Shown in pieces: positions 1-9,869 of a DNA stretch of 64,000 nucleotides. The first letter of the stretch is position 1. Each line of letters opens with the position of its first letter. The notes under the pieces were generated by a model that searched no databases, was not told the origin of the DNA, and saw nothing but the letters and a program-made list of their open reading frames with translations. The translations under genes were made by a program, and so were the position numbers. Source of the DNA: Pomphorhynchus laevis (taxonomy: Eukaryota > Acanthocephala > Palaeacanthocephala > Echinorhynchida > Pomphorhynchidae); NCBI GenBank assembly GCA_012934845.2, contig WNNJ02001415.1, forward strand, positions 272,280 to 336,279, read 5' to 3'.

Positions 1-148
1 AAGCTATTTTTGACATCTTAGTGTTTATTAAATTTGTAATCTGTCCACTTGTTGTTTTTAATTTGAGATTCCTATTAATTAAACTATTGTTTTTGTTTAA
101 ATTATATTTATTTTTATGCAATAAATGATTAATACGAAATGACAACAC

Positions 149-154
149 TTTATT
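149..154 (-). terminator. Polyadenylation signal of the coiled-coil gene
   Basis: AATAAA on the minus strand lies about 72 bases past the stop codon of the coiled-coil reading frame, a normal distance for an animal mRNA 3' end. The motif is common by chance in AT-rich DNA, so its position is the main support. Confidence 0.4.
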
Positions 155-225
155 ACAAAACAATATGGCATAGTAGATCAAATAGAGATCTCAAATAACC
201 GCATTTCTACTATAGCATATCTGTA

Positions 226-729
226 TTACTTACACATTGACTCCCTGTTATTGCACACTTTGCCGTCTGCATAAAATTGAACGTCATCTAGATATTCTTC
301 TGCTAAGCCTTTGTATCGGATTCGCCAATTCGAGACTACGTCTTCCATATATCGAATGTATTCAATTTGTGTATACCACTCTTGCCTAAAATGTTCATTT
401 ATCTGTTGTAATTCAAATTGAGCATTACGAATCAATTCACATTCACGTTTTAATCTACATATTTCGTCGTTTACAGCATACAATTTGTTTAAATTTTCCG
501 CATTCTTGTCGTGGTTGTAGCTTAATTTGGTGTTTAATAGTCTCTCCCGAGTTTGTTTTTGGGCCAAATCTTTTTGTTGTTGAGTTTGCTGGGATTTTGC
601 TACTTTGTCTTCGTCGAAGCTTTTAACTTTTAATGCACGTGGATAGAAGTATAGTAGAAAATTATATTTTAAAAGTTTTGTAAAAATATCCTTACACAAT
701 TCCATAAAATGTGCTAGCAAATATATCAT
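226..729 (-). CDS. Coiled-coil protein, probable last exon
   Basis: An open frame of about 168 residues from an ATG at 729 to a stop at 226. From about residue 35 it is a charged, Gln/Lys/Glu-rich helical sequence (KSQQTQQQKDLAQKQTRERL) running to a Trp/Tyr-rich end (QEWYTQIEYIRYMEDVVSNW). The pattern suits a coiled-coil protein of the cytoskeletal or ciliary kind, but I do not recognise the family. The first 30 or so residues are hydrophobic and low in charge and may be intron read as protein, so the true exon may begin near 650. A polyadenylation signal follows. It has no TE hallmarks, unlike most frames here. Coding status is likely but unproven. Confidence 0.45.
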   Translation of the reverse strand: MIYLLAHFMELCKDIFTKLLKYNFLLYFYPRALKVKSFDEDKVAKSQQTQQQKDLAQKQTRERLLNTKLSYNHDKNAENLNKLYAVNDEICRLKRECELIRNAQFELQQINEHFRQEWYTQIEYIRYMEDVVSNWRIRYKGLAEEYLDDVQFYADGKVCNNRESMCK

Positions 730-747
730 GACTTTAAAATTTAGCAC

Positions 748-1261
748 AAAAGGTTGTGCGACAATTCACAATACTTCGCCTTGGAACATTTGTTAATTTG
801 CTAAATATGGTGTTGCTATAGAAACGATATGGGTCAGCAATTATTGCTATTATCTTATAACCAGACAGGGGTGTTGCACTCCTTGTTGGTGTTCATAAAG
901 GAAAAATGAATGATGTATGCATGAAAATTTTATGGTAGAGCTATGTTTTCTATACTCAACACGTTTGTTTTTCCTAGTTGACTCATATTTCTTAATTTGA
1001 ACTTTTTCAAACTTTTATACACATGGTAATTAATATAAATAGAGATATAGAATTCTCTATTTATTGTTTGATGTTAGCTTTGTTATGCATGTTTGAAGTT
1101 GCTTTTATCTTTAGCAAACATCGGAATTATTGTTTATTAAATACCTGAGCAATAAAAACGATATTGTGTATCTAACTTATTTCTTATATCCTATGATCAT
1201 TTATAAATATTAGAAACATACACATGGCGTATATAGAGACAGTTGGATCAAAACTATAAAT
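748..1261. other. Non-coding AT-rich stretch
   Basis: No gene, RNA gene or recognisable element was seen here. If the minus-strand coiled-coil exon belongs to a longer gene, its upstream intron or promoter would lie in this stretch. Confidence 0.3.
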
Positions 1262-1760
1262 AATACACGACATCCAAATCCTGTCGATCCCCCGTCCTGT
1301 CAGCTTTGCCCAAAATGCAGCTAGGATTGCCCCGTTGGATGACAACGCTCAATCTCGGCAACAAGAATCTATAGCCCGTCGCTCTTCTGTCACTGCTGTT
1401 ATTTGTATACCCAATTCATGTATCAAGTAGCGTGCATCTATACCCAACGCACCAAAAGTTTCCACAGCAACAGCACAAAATGGTAGATTGGCGTCAAGTC
1501 GGCGTATTTGCTACGCTTCTTGGCCTCTACTCCATTGGCTACCGCTCTAAAAGCGGTGACAGCTGTATTAAGATTGCTAGGTGACAAGGTATTCGGATAG
1601 GTGAAATTTCATGCAAAACATCTGTCATTTGACAATGGGATCAGAGACAATCAATCCGGCTTCTTGCCGTCGTGTTGTGCTAGTGACTTTGGTTCCAGAC
1701 GATATGGAATTTCTGTTGACACCAGTTCGCGTTTGATGAGGTCATTGATTGCGCTATGGC
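1262..1760 (-). pseudogene. RT element remnant, C-terminal nuclease-like domain
   Basis: Translating the minus strand across several frames gives a collinear set of blocks: TRRQEAGLIVSDPIV, then a Tyr/Pro-containing stretch, then LPFCAVAVETFGALGIDARY, LIHELGIQITAVTEERRAI and an Ile/Gln-rich end. These match, as I know the family, the C-terminal domain of animal RT-encoding elements in which a 'PDGL' motif is followed by 'F-P-A-E-T-x-G' and 'ELG-R-I'. The reading is broken by stops and at least one frameshift. The homologous region of a better preserved relative is at 16,173-16,946. Only the C-terminal end survives; no RT core lies upstream. Confidence 0.55.
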
Positions 1761-2060
1761 ATGACAGTCTGACTATTCTATACGAAACGTGTTTCGTTAA
1801 AATACTAATCTATATCAGTAACCGGTATGTAATAGAAACTATCCTATTTCGCTTTTTTATGAATAATTAAATAATATCTGTAGTATTATCATTATATCTT
1901 TAATATTTAAACGTATAAATCATTTAAAAATCGTGCGGGGTTATCTGTGGTCGATATTTTACCGTTTATTGTTAATTTATAACATTTAATGCGTTTTGAT
2001 ATTTACTTTCGAATTAATATAATTTTCATTTGTAATAGATGCATTAGTCTGTTAAATTTG

Positions 2061-2130
2061 GTATATAGTAAATAGTAAATAGAAAAATAGTGAATAGTAA
2101 AAAATTGGTAAAAAGTATATAGTAAATGGT
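2061..2130. repeat. Low-complexity TAGTAAATA repeat
   Basis: Imperfect tandem copies of a 7-10 base unit related to ATAGTAAAT. It lies in an AT-rich gap (1,761-2,270) in which no gene or element was recognised. Confidence 0.6.
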
Positions 2131-2274
2131 AATATATAAATATTAAATAAATATTATATTAAATATAAATATATAAATATCAACAATATTTTTAAAAATA
2201 AGTTTAAACTTTCCAGCAAAAATTTTTTATGGATGAATAATAAATAATATACTTTGTATTAGAATAAGATTATT

Positions 2275-2560
2275 ATTTTAATACCACTAGACTTTACAGA
2301 TCGTGAGTTACAAAGCATCAAGTTTGTTACAAAGCATCAAGATAATCAAATTTCATCAGTGGAAATACGTAATTAGCATGTATTTGACCCCGCTATTATA
2401 TGTGTCGAGGAATTTACGCTGAAACCTGCATTATATAGCAGTAGCTCCTCGTGACCTCTATTCCTTATTCTGATACATCGTCTATTATTTATTAGGCAAT
2501 TCAAAAATTAACTTTTATTTTAAACTTCAATTTTAAATTTTAACTTGATATGATACTATT
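2275..2560 (+). repeat. Diverged solo end of the Naiad-like PLE
   Basis: This stretch is collinear with the minus strand of 18,800-19,000, the 3' end of the Naiad-like element. Shared landmarks are TTAGCATGTATTTG, the GAAACCTG block, AGCAG, CTCCTC, GTGACCTCTA and ATTCTTATTCTGATAC-like sequence. It is more diverged than the 22 kb and 63.8 kb copies, so it is probably an older insertion, and no coding part survives next to it. A 15-base direct repeat (GTTACAAAGCATCAA, starting near 2,307 and 2,326) precedes the conserved block. Confidence 0.65.
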
Positions 2561-3394
2561 TATATTGAATTATAATTTAATATAATATAATCTTATATAA
2601 GATTATATTATAATCTAATATTTATTATTTAATTATTTATTATTTGATTTTTTTATATAAACTTATTCCAATTGCATATTTTTATCTACAAATGTTCATC
2701 TAATATTTCCTAAACTTAGCAATTTTTTAAATATATTATCGGTAATATGATTGGTATTGAGCACATTAGCATATGCATTATATGTCAGGAGTAAATATCA
2801 AAATTATAATAGAAAATAAAAAGAATGCACAACATCACAGGATGCGATTTAAAAATCTTTCATTAATATAGTTGACGTGCTGGTCGAGTAATAATATCAG
2901 TGCTATCATTAAAATATAAACTTTAGTATTACTTTGGTTATATATTACTATTTTTGATGATTCATCAGCAAATTGTTAATTTAATTTAAACAACGATGAA
3001 TTATTGATGACAACAGTGGGTTTAACTTTTTTGGATGCTACAATGAGCTCTTGAGCTTGTAGAATATTGCTGAACGTAAAAACGATATTAAAGATTTCAA
3101 TTTGATAATTCAATAGACGAAAAGCACAGATAAAATAATTTAACTCGCATAGTATGCTCCTGACATTAGCTCTGCATACTTTCCACAATCCTCTACACTT
3201 TTATCTGATAAATTTTCTTGCCAATACATATTATACTACATAGGTTTATTTACAGGTAAGGTCATTTGACAAACAAGAGCCTTTTGCATAATCTAACAAG
3301 AATAAATAACAATAAAAACAACCCGGAGATAAACTCAATATAAGTTTGCCGTCTTCCTTACACGCAATCAACGATTGCATCGAATTGAATGAAA
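2561..3394. other. AT-rich stretch without recognised genes
   Basis: A run near 2,570-2,620 is strongly palindromic (TATAATCTTATATAAGATTATA). The rest is low-complexity AT-rich DNA with short frames only. A 70-residue minus-strand frame at 2,976-3,188 has no recognisable motif and is not called. Confidence 0.35.
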
Positions 3395-3800
3395 TACACA
3401 TTCATAATACTAATTCGGGACTGGTGATCCTGTTATGGATGCTTATTTATCTATAGAATAATTGTTAGGCCACAAGGTGACTTTCGCATTGAAAACCAGC
3501 TACAGAATCCTTCCTTCATTACATCTAATTTCATACACCCTGACTACTAACGGCACCATTGCCACATCCGTTTTCTTCTCGCCCGCTTTCTCCCAATTAT
3601 TGGTAGTACCGGAATCATGAGAAGGCTGACTACCAACTCTTCTCCTTTCCGTAATTAGGCTCATCCGAGATTCGAGCTGTCGCTCTTCGTATTTGGATTA
3701 CGCTCTTGACTATTAGGATACGAATCCAAGATTATCAGATTTTACAAAGCATATGAAACCTTCCATCATGATTACCACAAACTACATTGTCCGAGATTCT
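3395..3800 (-). repeat. PLE terminal region, diverged copy of the 442-bp unit
   Basis: The minus strand is collinear with the unit tandemly repeated at 51,513-52,485: it shares CAGGGTGTATG, GATTCTGTAGCTGGTTTTCA, GCGAAAGTCACCT and GGATCACCAGTCCCGA. It lies directly downstream, in the sense direction, of the PLE RT fragment at 3,804-4,250, which ties the 442-bp repeat to a Penelope-like element. The hammerhead core of the array is degraded here: the CTGACGAG block reads CTCATGAT and the CGAAAC block reads CGAGAA. Confidence 0.7.
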
Positions 3801-3803
3801 CGG

Positions 3804-4250
3804 TCACAGGTAAACGCCATTGGTCAAAAATTGGGGAAGACTTTTCTTGCCATCGGTCCATATTAAGAACACATCATCAATGTATCGTAACCATGTATGC
3901 GGTTTTACCGGAGATGTTCTAATCTTATTTGCCTCGAACATTCCCATGTACAAAAGTGCACACGTAGGCGCTAAGAGCGTACCCATAGCTGTACCATGAG
4001 ACTGTATGTACATTTTATCGTTGAATCCCAGTACATTTTTGCGTAAAACCAAATCTGTACCCTTTCCGAGCAAATCCGCTTCTGAATTTGATAGTCCCTG
4101 AGTAGCTTCCCTTATCGCCTTTAGTCATTCTTCCTGAAGGATATTAGTATAGAGAGCCTCCACGTCCAATGTACATATAATGTCATTATCAGGGATCGTT
4201 GTTTTAATGCTCTCGAAACGCCTTAAAAAGGCATTAGTACTTTCTAAGTA
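3804..4250 (-). pseudogene. Penelope-like RT fragment
   Basis: The minus strand encodes RT motif A (DIICTLDVEALYTNI), then HGTAMGTLLAPTCALLYMGM, then LRYIDDVFLIWTDGKKSL with the catalytic YIDD. The block 'GTAMGT-x-x-AP' is diagnostic for Penelope-like RTs. An in-frame stop lies between motif A and the downstream block. The N-terminal third and the GIY-YIG domain are missing; the 3' side runs into the 442-bp-type terminal repeat. Confidence 0.85.
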
Positions 4251-4284
4251 CTGATGCTAAGTACTAATGCTTTCATCAGTACTT
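4246..4284. repeat. 11-bp inverted repeat at an element junction
   Basis: AAGTACTGATG and its reverse complement CATCAGTACTT are separated by 17 bases containing a further AAGTACTAATG. It sits exactly between the 5'-truncated PLE (minus) and the family B copy (plus), so it may be junction or target DNA. Confidence 0.6.
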
Positions 4285-4314
4285 TTGTGTGTGCAGAAGG
4301 AGTTTGAAGAGAAA

Positions 4315-5300
4315 ATGTGCACAAGTGAAAACGCTTATTTCGTGTCGGAGCATCAAAGCTCCTATGGAAATGTGCCTGTAATCAACGATTCCGCTGGAAT
4401 TACAAATGGTAAAGGTAAAGTACCTTCTCCTACATCTTTCCCTTCGGACTTGCAGGTTAGTCAATTTAATAAGAACTATGTTACTGACTCGGGGGAGCTC
4501 CCCCCAATACCGAAACTAAAAAATTTAGCAATCATTAATTCAGTTATGCCAATTGAAAAGCATAAGCTTTTCAATGTTTTTTACGTAGCTTCGTCCAGAA
4601 CTACTCTGGAAGAGTAGTATTCAATTCGGTCCGATCATTCGTTAATCAACTAAAAGTCTCATTTTCGTCACATGAACTAATGGATGCTTATGAGTCATTT
4701 TTAAATAATAATCTGTCCCATCTGGGATCTCTAACGCTAAAGCCCCTACAGGCAACTGTTAAGATTTCTAATTACCCTCCTTATTTGGAGGAGGAAGATC
4801 TGGTTCTCTTACGGGACACGTTCAAGTTGAGTTCTGTCCGCGGATTGAAATCTAAAACAGGGGAATCCTTACCTGTTGCGTTCTGCGGTACGGACTTAAA
4901 CAACGCTGATATTTTGTCACGGAATGCAGTCAACCCCTTTATGGGGTATAATCTCAGATTCAATTTGGTTGATCAAGATTGCTTCACATTTCCTCATTGT
5001 AACTCCTGCCACTGCTGGGGGCACTGGGCCTCCTCCTGTACGCGGGAGAAATCGTGCGGAGTATGCGGCAAATCTTCCTGTATCGCTTTGTCAAAGGGGG
5101 AGAGGTGCGTAGCTCCCCCAGTTTGTACTAATTGTGGTGGGGACCAACCCGCGTGGTCACGTCGTTGTAGTATTTTCAGAGAATATAGAATGAAATATGC
5201 AGTCCCGACTCCCCCCCCCAACTGGAAGAAGTTTTGCTGCTGTTGCCGCGCAGCCATCGGAAAGAATGTCCAACATTGATATTTTGCACTTGCTGGACAA
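4315..5300 (+). pseudogene. Family B ORF1, gag-like zinc-knuckle protein
   Basis: ORF1 proteins of I/Jockey-group elements bind element RNA. The first part (ATG at 4,315) ends at a stop at 4,615. The frame resumes around 4,680 after a shift and runs to 5,279. The C-terminal region carries retroviral-type zinc knuckles: CNSCHCWGHWASSC (C-x2-C-x4-H-x4-C), a middle cluster CGVCGKSSC, and CTNCGGDQPAWSRRC, in which the His of the sister copy (CNKCGLGHPSWPRKC at 27.4 kb) has become Gln. The pattern LPPIPKLKNLAII recurs in the 26.8 kb copy and helps align the two. Inactive because of the frameshift. Confidence 0.8.
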
Positions 5301-5330
5301 CAACAGGAAGAATACATTCTCTCAAATCCT

Positions 5331-5650
5331 CGTCTCGCGTTTACCCAGCATAGTCCGTACCGACTGGACTCTTCGGGGGTGAAAGACCCCGGGTGGTTCA
5401 GTCGCAATGCGGCGTGTTGGATTGGTTGTGTGCTCAGATCCCCATGGATTTGAGGCTATAATTCTGAAGAAAACGGCTTTCTCAAGCTCCTCGTCTCGCG
5501 TTTACCCAGCATAGTCCGCACCGACTGGACTCTTCGGGGGGGGTGAAAGACCCCGGGTGGTTCAGTCGCAAGGCGGCGTGTTGGATTGGTTGGGGGCTCA
5601 GATCCCCATGGATTTGAGGCTATAATTCTGAAGAAAACGGGCTTGCATTT
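5331..5650 (+). repeat. 160-bp tandem duplication of family B 3' tail
   Basis: TCGTCTCGCGTTTACCCAGC occurs at 5,331 and again at 5,491, giving a 160-bp period. Each unit carries the GACTGGAC...GTTCAGTC hairpin (5,362-5,403 and 5,523-5,567) and ends GATTTGAGGCTATAATTCTG. The second unit runs into the terminal AT-rich tail. Such tandem tails can arise when RT jumps between templates during target-primed reverse transcription. Confidence 0.85.
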
Positions 5651-5762
5651 GAAGAGTGTCAATTATCTATGAAGAAGATTTAGACTGTAACTGTATCATT
5701 GTATTTATTCTATTTATTTATCCTGCATGTTATTTATTATTAATAAAATCTATTATTATCAA

Positions 5763-6856
5763 TGGCTTCAGCTTTCTTGAATGAATCTGGATAGGCATTC
5801 TGTTGTAGTTCCTATGCAGCTTACAATAGGTCTTCCAGGACAGGGAATTCGATCTTTATGTATCTTAGGTAACATATAGAAGCTCACGGCTTTCGATGAA
5901 CTTTGCTGTATGTACATTGCATCTTTTTCCGATAGTACTCGCTTTTGTACAAATTTCGTTGTTAATGAAATAATTTATTCTTCTGCGTTGGCGATATCCA
6001 GTTTCGATGCTAGACTATATGTAACTGATTTGAGATGGCGCTCTCCTTCTACGATGTATGCAGTTTAAGACCACACAGCAATCTTACCTCACTTATCAGC
6101 CGACTTGATTACTATGTTATCTCGATTATGAAGTCTTTTTATTGCAGCTGTCAAGTCTTTCGATATATTCGGTTGGTAATTATGATATATCTTAATCGAA
6201 GAGTAGATTTCGAAAGCTTTCTGGCCTATGACGTTGATAGCTTGTGATTTTTAATTGTCGTCATGTACCGTTTCGAAACATCGAATGCATATTTGTCGAA
6301 TATTCTGCTTAAGATCAAGTCTTCCGATTTCTAGAGGGCAGCGATTGTAATTTAATTCTAATGATAGTACAGCTTTCTCTGTTTAAATGTCAACGTCGGA
6401 TAGGTTCGCAACAAATTCGTCATTTACTGAATCAAGTGTATTGTGGTTCGTCACACTTGTGCGCTTACGGCGAAAACGACGGTTAGGGTGATGCTGAATA
6501 ATCGATAGTTCAGTTGTTGGAACAAATCTCTTTGTTAAACGTGACAATTTGTTGCATTTTATTTTTATGAGATTTTGATAAAATTTGATATCACGGTTCG
6601 GCGGTACGTTGTTGTATATTCAGCCATAATGATTTCTGAGAGCTCTGGTCAATTCGATGCTTGCAATCCTGAGAATTTTGTTCCACTTTGAACGCAGCTG
6701 TTGAAGGAAAATCGGATCAACATGAAAACTGTTAACACACAAATCTTTCTGAAGACGAAGTCCTTTAGGTATAACGTTGTTTTGAAGGAACGCTATTAGG
6801 AATTGTACATGTGCTTCCGCAGATGTTTGCAATTGCAGGATTGGTCTCATCGGCAA
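5763..6856 (-). pseudogene. Penelope-like element, N-terminal half (tandem copy 2)
   Basis: Reading the minus strand from 6,856, the N-terminal PLE region is visible (FLIAFLQNNVIPKGLRLQKD), followed across frameshifts and stops by KAVLSLELNYNRCPLE, LTAAIKRLHNRDNIVI-KSADK and YMLPKIHKDRIPCPGRPIVS near 5,830. The order agrees with the N-terminus and first RT motifs of Penelope-like RTs. The copy stops at about 5,763, before motif A. Upstream lies a terminal-repeat segment and then the RT core of another copy, a head-to-tail arrangement. Confidence 0.8.
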
Positions 6857-6977
6857 GGTCCACTTGAAACACGATCACATAATGAAAATATAGATTGAAG
6901 CTGCCGGTCAGGATTCGTCATGGATTCGATCATATATTTGAAACTCCGAAAGAAACTGACAAAGATAACCAAATTAT

Positions 6978-7025
6978 TTGTGACAACGTTTCAACCCTCT
7001 AGGGGTCTGCATCAGGTCAAATAGA
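6978..7025 (-). ncRNA. Hammerhead-like motif in PLE terminal repeat (type I, degenerate)
   Basis: Minus strand: CTGATGCAG, stem II ACCC with loop CTAGA and GGGT, then TGAAAC, GTT and GTC. The two-base-pair stem III (AC with GU) is the minimal form reported for type I hammerheads in Penelope-like terminal repeats. Flanking ATTTG and CAAAT can close stem I. One core base departs from CUGANGA (the last A is C). It lies between the RT core of one PLE copy and the N-terminus of the next, the expected place for a terminal repeat. Confidence 0.55.
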
Positions 7026-7102
7026 TTTACAATCACAAAGTCTAGAATCACAGTGGACCGTCATTAAGATGTGCAATAAACATTTCTAAGTCATGATCTG
7101 AC

Positions 7103-7560
7103 TCATTCCATATCATCAATGTAACACCACCAGTATAACGGTCGTTTACTTGCAGATTCTAGCTTATCTTGCTCGAAATAATCTATGCATATAATGTCGT
7201 ACACCGGTGCTATGGGTGTACCCATTGCCGTCCCATGGATCTGCTTGAAGTCTCTATATCCGAATTGAAAAACGTTATTTTCAAGAATTATTTTCACAGA
7301 TTCTGATATAAACTGTCTTTGTTTATTTGATAAATTACTGTCTTTCAATTTCTGATCAATGCAATACACCACCCCGTCTTTATGTGAAATATTAGTATAT
7401 AGAGATGATACATCTAATGTGATTAATCCAGCATTTGTCAATACTAAATGTTTTATGGCATTAAAACGTTTAAGAAAATCTTGTGTATTTGAGATATGCG
7501 ATGGTACATTTCGTAAAATAGTTTATTATTGTTTCTGAATGTAAGTAAATAGTAATTTTG
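7103..7560 (-). pseudogene. Penelope-like RT core (tandem copy 1)
   Basis: Minus-strand frame with LITLDVSSLYTNISHKDG (motif A), FQFGYRDFKQIHGTAMGTPI (the HGTAMGTPIAP block) and YWWCYIDD (catalytic YIDD). Upstream of 7,441 the frame continues with a related N-terminal stretch. The fragment ends immediately after YIDD and is followed by terminal-repeat sequence. A second partial copy of its 5' part lies at 8,012-8,215. Confidence 0.85.
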
Positions 7561-7719
7561 TAGGGCATTTTAGGTTATCAACAATTGATCGGCATCTACA
7601 TTGTATATCGATTTTGTTGATTTAAGGAAACATAAAATTGTCAAAATTGAGATTCATCACAAAATAATGAATTCATTTATGATATATACATATATTATGT
7701 ATATAATATATGCGTCAAC

Positions 7720-7960
7720 AAAATCAATTATATGCGTCCGCGTTCATGCGTCAACCTGTTTCGTAGTCCTCTGCATGATTTCCCCCACATACTGTACCTT
7801 ACATTGTTTGCAATTTGCTACATAGATTGATTTTTAATTTTTTAGTCACTAGCTGTTTTTATTTAATATTTTAAATTTGTAACTGCACTCCTGATGCAAT
7901 TTTGAGGCATTATGTGCACGCAACATTTACTTCGTGCTTTGTTGCATTTAAATGTACCAT
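7720..7960 (-). pseudogene. PLE C-terminal linker and GIY-YIG remnant
   Basis: The minus strand reads NGTFKCNKARSKCCVHI, the Cys-rich linker that precedes the endonuclease in Penelope-like proteins, followed after stops by KLQTM and then IYVANCKQCKVQYVGE, which fits the first strand of a GIY-YIG domain. It is separated from the RT core at 7,103-7,560 by AT-rich sequence, so the region is rearranged. Confidence 0.6.
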
Positions 7961-8011
7961 TAATCGTTTCGTTTACTTAAGTATTGCCGAGTAATCTATC
8001 ATTTCGATACT

Positions 8012-8215
8012 GAAACAGATTCAGATATAAACTGTCTTTGTTTATTTGGCAAATTACTGTCTTTCAATTTCTGATCAATGCAATGATCTTTATGTGGAAT
8101 ATTAGTGAATTCTTTAATAATAAGGAATTTCTTAAATAACTTTAATGATATGATACATCTAATGTGATTAATCGAGCATTTGTCGGTATTACATGTTTTT
8201 TGGCATTAAAACATT
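8012..8215 (-). repeat. Duplicated PLE RT fragment upstream of the DUSP11-like gene
   Basis: Near-copy of 7,300-7,470: shared AAACTGTCTTTGTTTATTTG, TCAATTTCTGATCAATGCAA and CATCTAATGTGATTAATC. A 50-base AT-rich insertion or replacement separates the halves. It ends about 80 bases before the gene's start codon, so the promoter region of that gene is partly transposon-derived. Confidence 0.75.
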
Positions 8216-8261
8216 TATTGACAATTTCGAATACTATATTTTATTCAATCATTTAAAATTT

Positions 8262-8289
8262 CTTTAATTTATACTAATATTTGAAGAAG
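8262..8289 (+). promoter_or_regulatory. Acceptor-like site before the DUSP11-like start
   Basis: A pyrimidine-biased TTTCTTTAATTTATACTAAT is followed by ATTTGAAG and AAG, with the start codon at 8,296. TACTAAT resembles a branch-point sequence. It may accept a spliced leader or a 5' UTR exon. Confidence 0.4.
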
Positions 8290-8295
8290 TTGATA

Positions 8296-8880
8296 ATGCC
8301 GTCTAAACGTATACCATTCGGATGGAGAGACTACGCACCAATGAATAATATTATTGAAGGAACACCATTTCTTCCATTTAAGGTGCCTTTAACCTTTGCC
8401 TCTGTTCCTATTGATTGTCGATTTAATTTTAACGATCTTTACCGGAAAGCTGAAACAATTGGATTAATTGACAATAAACGAATTGGCTTAATAGTAGATT
8501 TAACATTTACAACAAGATATTATAACTTCAAGAAGGAAGTAATTGATAAAAATATCGAATATGCAAAGATACCAATGTCTGGTGGAAATTCGGCTCCGAG
8601 TGAATCTGACTTTAAAATATTTGCCAGAATTGTCGACAGATTTCTGCTCAAAAATCCAAATGGAACTATCGGAGTACATTGTACACATGGTTTAAACAGA
8701 ACAGGATATATGATTTGTAGATACATGATGGAAAAATGGGCAATTTCTGCTGATGATGCAATTGGCAGATTTGAAAGTGGTCGCGGATATAAAATTACCC
8801 GCGAACATTTGGTCGCAGCGTTACGATTAATTGAACGTCGTCAAATGCAAGAAAGAAGTTTTAGTTATAGTTTTGATTAA
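8296..8880 (+). CDS. DUSP11: DUSP11/PIR1-like RNA 5'-triphosphatase/phosphatase
   Basis: A 194-residue intact frame. The family removes the 5' gamma and beta phosphates from RNA and belongs to the cysteine-phosphatase fold shared with metazoan capping enzymes. The signature loop is VHCTHGLNRTGYMICRYMM (about residues 127-145), containing Cys and Arg of HC-x5-R and the HGLNRTG form typical of DUSP11. Also visible: IPFGWRDYAPM at the N-terminus, GTPFLPFKVPL, LIVDLTFTTRYY (strand before the general-acid region) and KIPMSGGNSAP. ATG 8,296 is chosen because the in-frame TTG at 8,281 is upstream of a plausible splice acceptor. No intron is seen. It is shorter than the vertebrate protein, which has a long C-terminal tail. 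No disruption is seen; function is inferred from the motif. Confidence 0.9.
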   Translation: MPSKRIPFGWRDYAPMNNIIEGTPFLPFKVPLTFASVPIDCRFNFNDLYRKAETIGLIDNKRIGLIVDLTFTTRYYNFKKEVIDKNIEYAKIPMSGGNSAPSESDFKIFARIVDRFLLKNPNGTIGVHCTHGLNRTGYMICRYMMEKWAISADDAIGRFESGRGYKITREHLVAALRLIERRQMQERSFSYSFD

Positions 8881-9635
8881 TTATCAATTAAATTAATTAA
8901 ATGAGCGAATCTGTTGTCAGTTGCAAGAGAAATGTATTAAAAAAAACATTTTTTATTAAATACTCTAAAGATAACAATTGTTTGTTAAAATTATTTTTTA
9001 TTTAATATAAATCATTTATAAATCTAATCGAATACAATTAATGATCAATACAAATATGAACTACAGCTTTTATTATATAAAAACTAATTTCTTTGAGAAC
9101 TTATTTACATTATATTTTGTTCATAAATGTTTATAATTTTGTTAAAACTTTTTATTTATTATTCTTGATTACTTCCGGAGATGATCGTTTTAGTTTGCTA
9201 ACAGACTGATTCTTTAAATTGTAATACTATTAGTCTTTAAAGAATATTTATAATAATGATGTAAGGTATACTATATTTATAACATAACTTTGATAGAGCT
9301 AAAAATTCATCACTAGGCAATAGTTGTTAAGTACAGAAACCGTCCTAACGATTTCTATTAGATAGGCAGCTTAAATACATTCTGTTGTACGTGGGTAATA
9401 TCGAAGCATTTATTATATTATATTATTTTAATCAATTTTCAAATATGACGTGCAGATAACCCGAAGAGCTAAATGATGTTCTCTGCAATATTGACGGTTG
9501 TTTAGTTTTACACTTTAAGCCGGAAAGTTCATCACTTTTGACTAAGTGCTAAATGTATAAAAAATGTCATATAAATTTGAAAGTATATTAACAGCGTATA
9601 GTAAAAATATAAAAATTGTAAAACTAATAATAAGG
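8881..9635. other. 3' flank of the DUSP11-like gene
   Basis: AT-rich sequence with no recognised gene. ATTAAA occurs near 8,888 and 8,897 and could serve as the gene's polyadenylation signal. Confidence 0.3.
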
Positions 9636-9639
9636 GTTT

Positions 9640-9862
9640 TCTTAAAAATCCAAAAGGTTAAATGATACATACAAAACAGAAGGGTCAATAGTCAATAACA
9701 ACAAAAAAATTTTGTATTTAACCATGGTAGTCTTCTGGATACATCTTCTTACGACCACAGGTCCATGAAGATCTGAGCCCACCAACCAATCCAACACGCC
9801 GCCTTTCGACTGAACACATAATTTCATCTCCTCAGCCAATTTCTACCTGGATGGATTTCATG
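9640..9862 (-). mobile_element. Family B 3' tail, inverted
   Basis: The minus strand contains CAGTCGAAAGGCGGCGTGTT, GGATTGGTTGGTGGGCTCAG and ATCTTCATGGACCTG, the same series as the tail of B1 at 5,400-5,450 and of B5 at 30,290-30,345. It abuts a plus-strand family B copy at about 9,865, giving an inverted junction. Confidence 0.75.
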
Positions 9863-9869
9863 GGTAGGC

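Larger units (their letters stand above)
4300..5700 (+). mobile_element. Family B non-LTR element, ORF1-only copy (B1)
   Basis: Contains a degraded ORF1 followed directly by two tandem copies of the family B 3' tail, with no endonuclease or RT between them. In the longer copy at 26.6-30.4 kb about 2.6 kb of ORF2 separates ORF1 from the tail. The join falls in the sequence around 5,325, just after the ORF1 C-terminus. The element ends in an AT-rich tail near 5,700. Confidence 0.8.
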
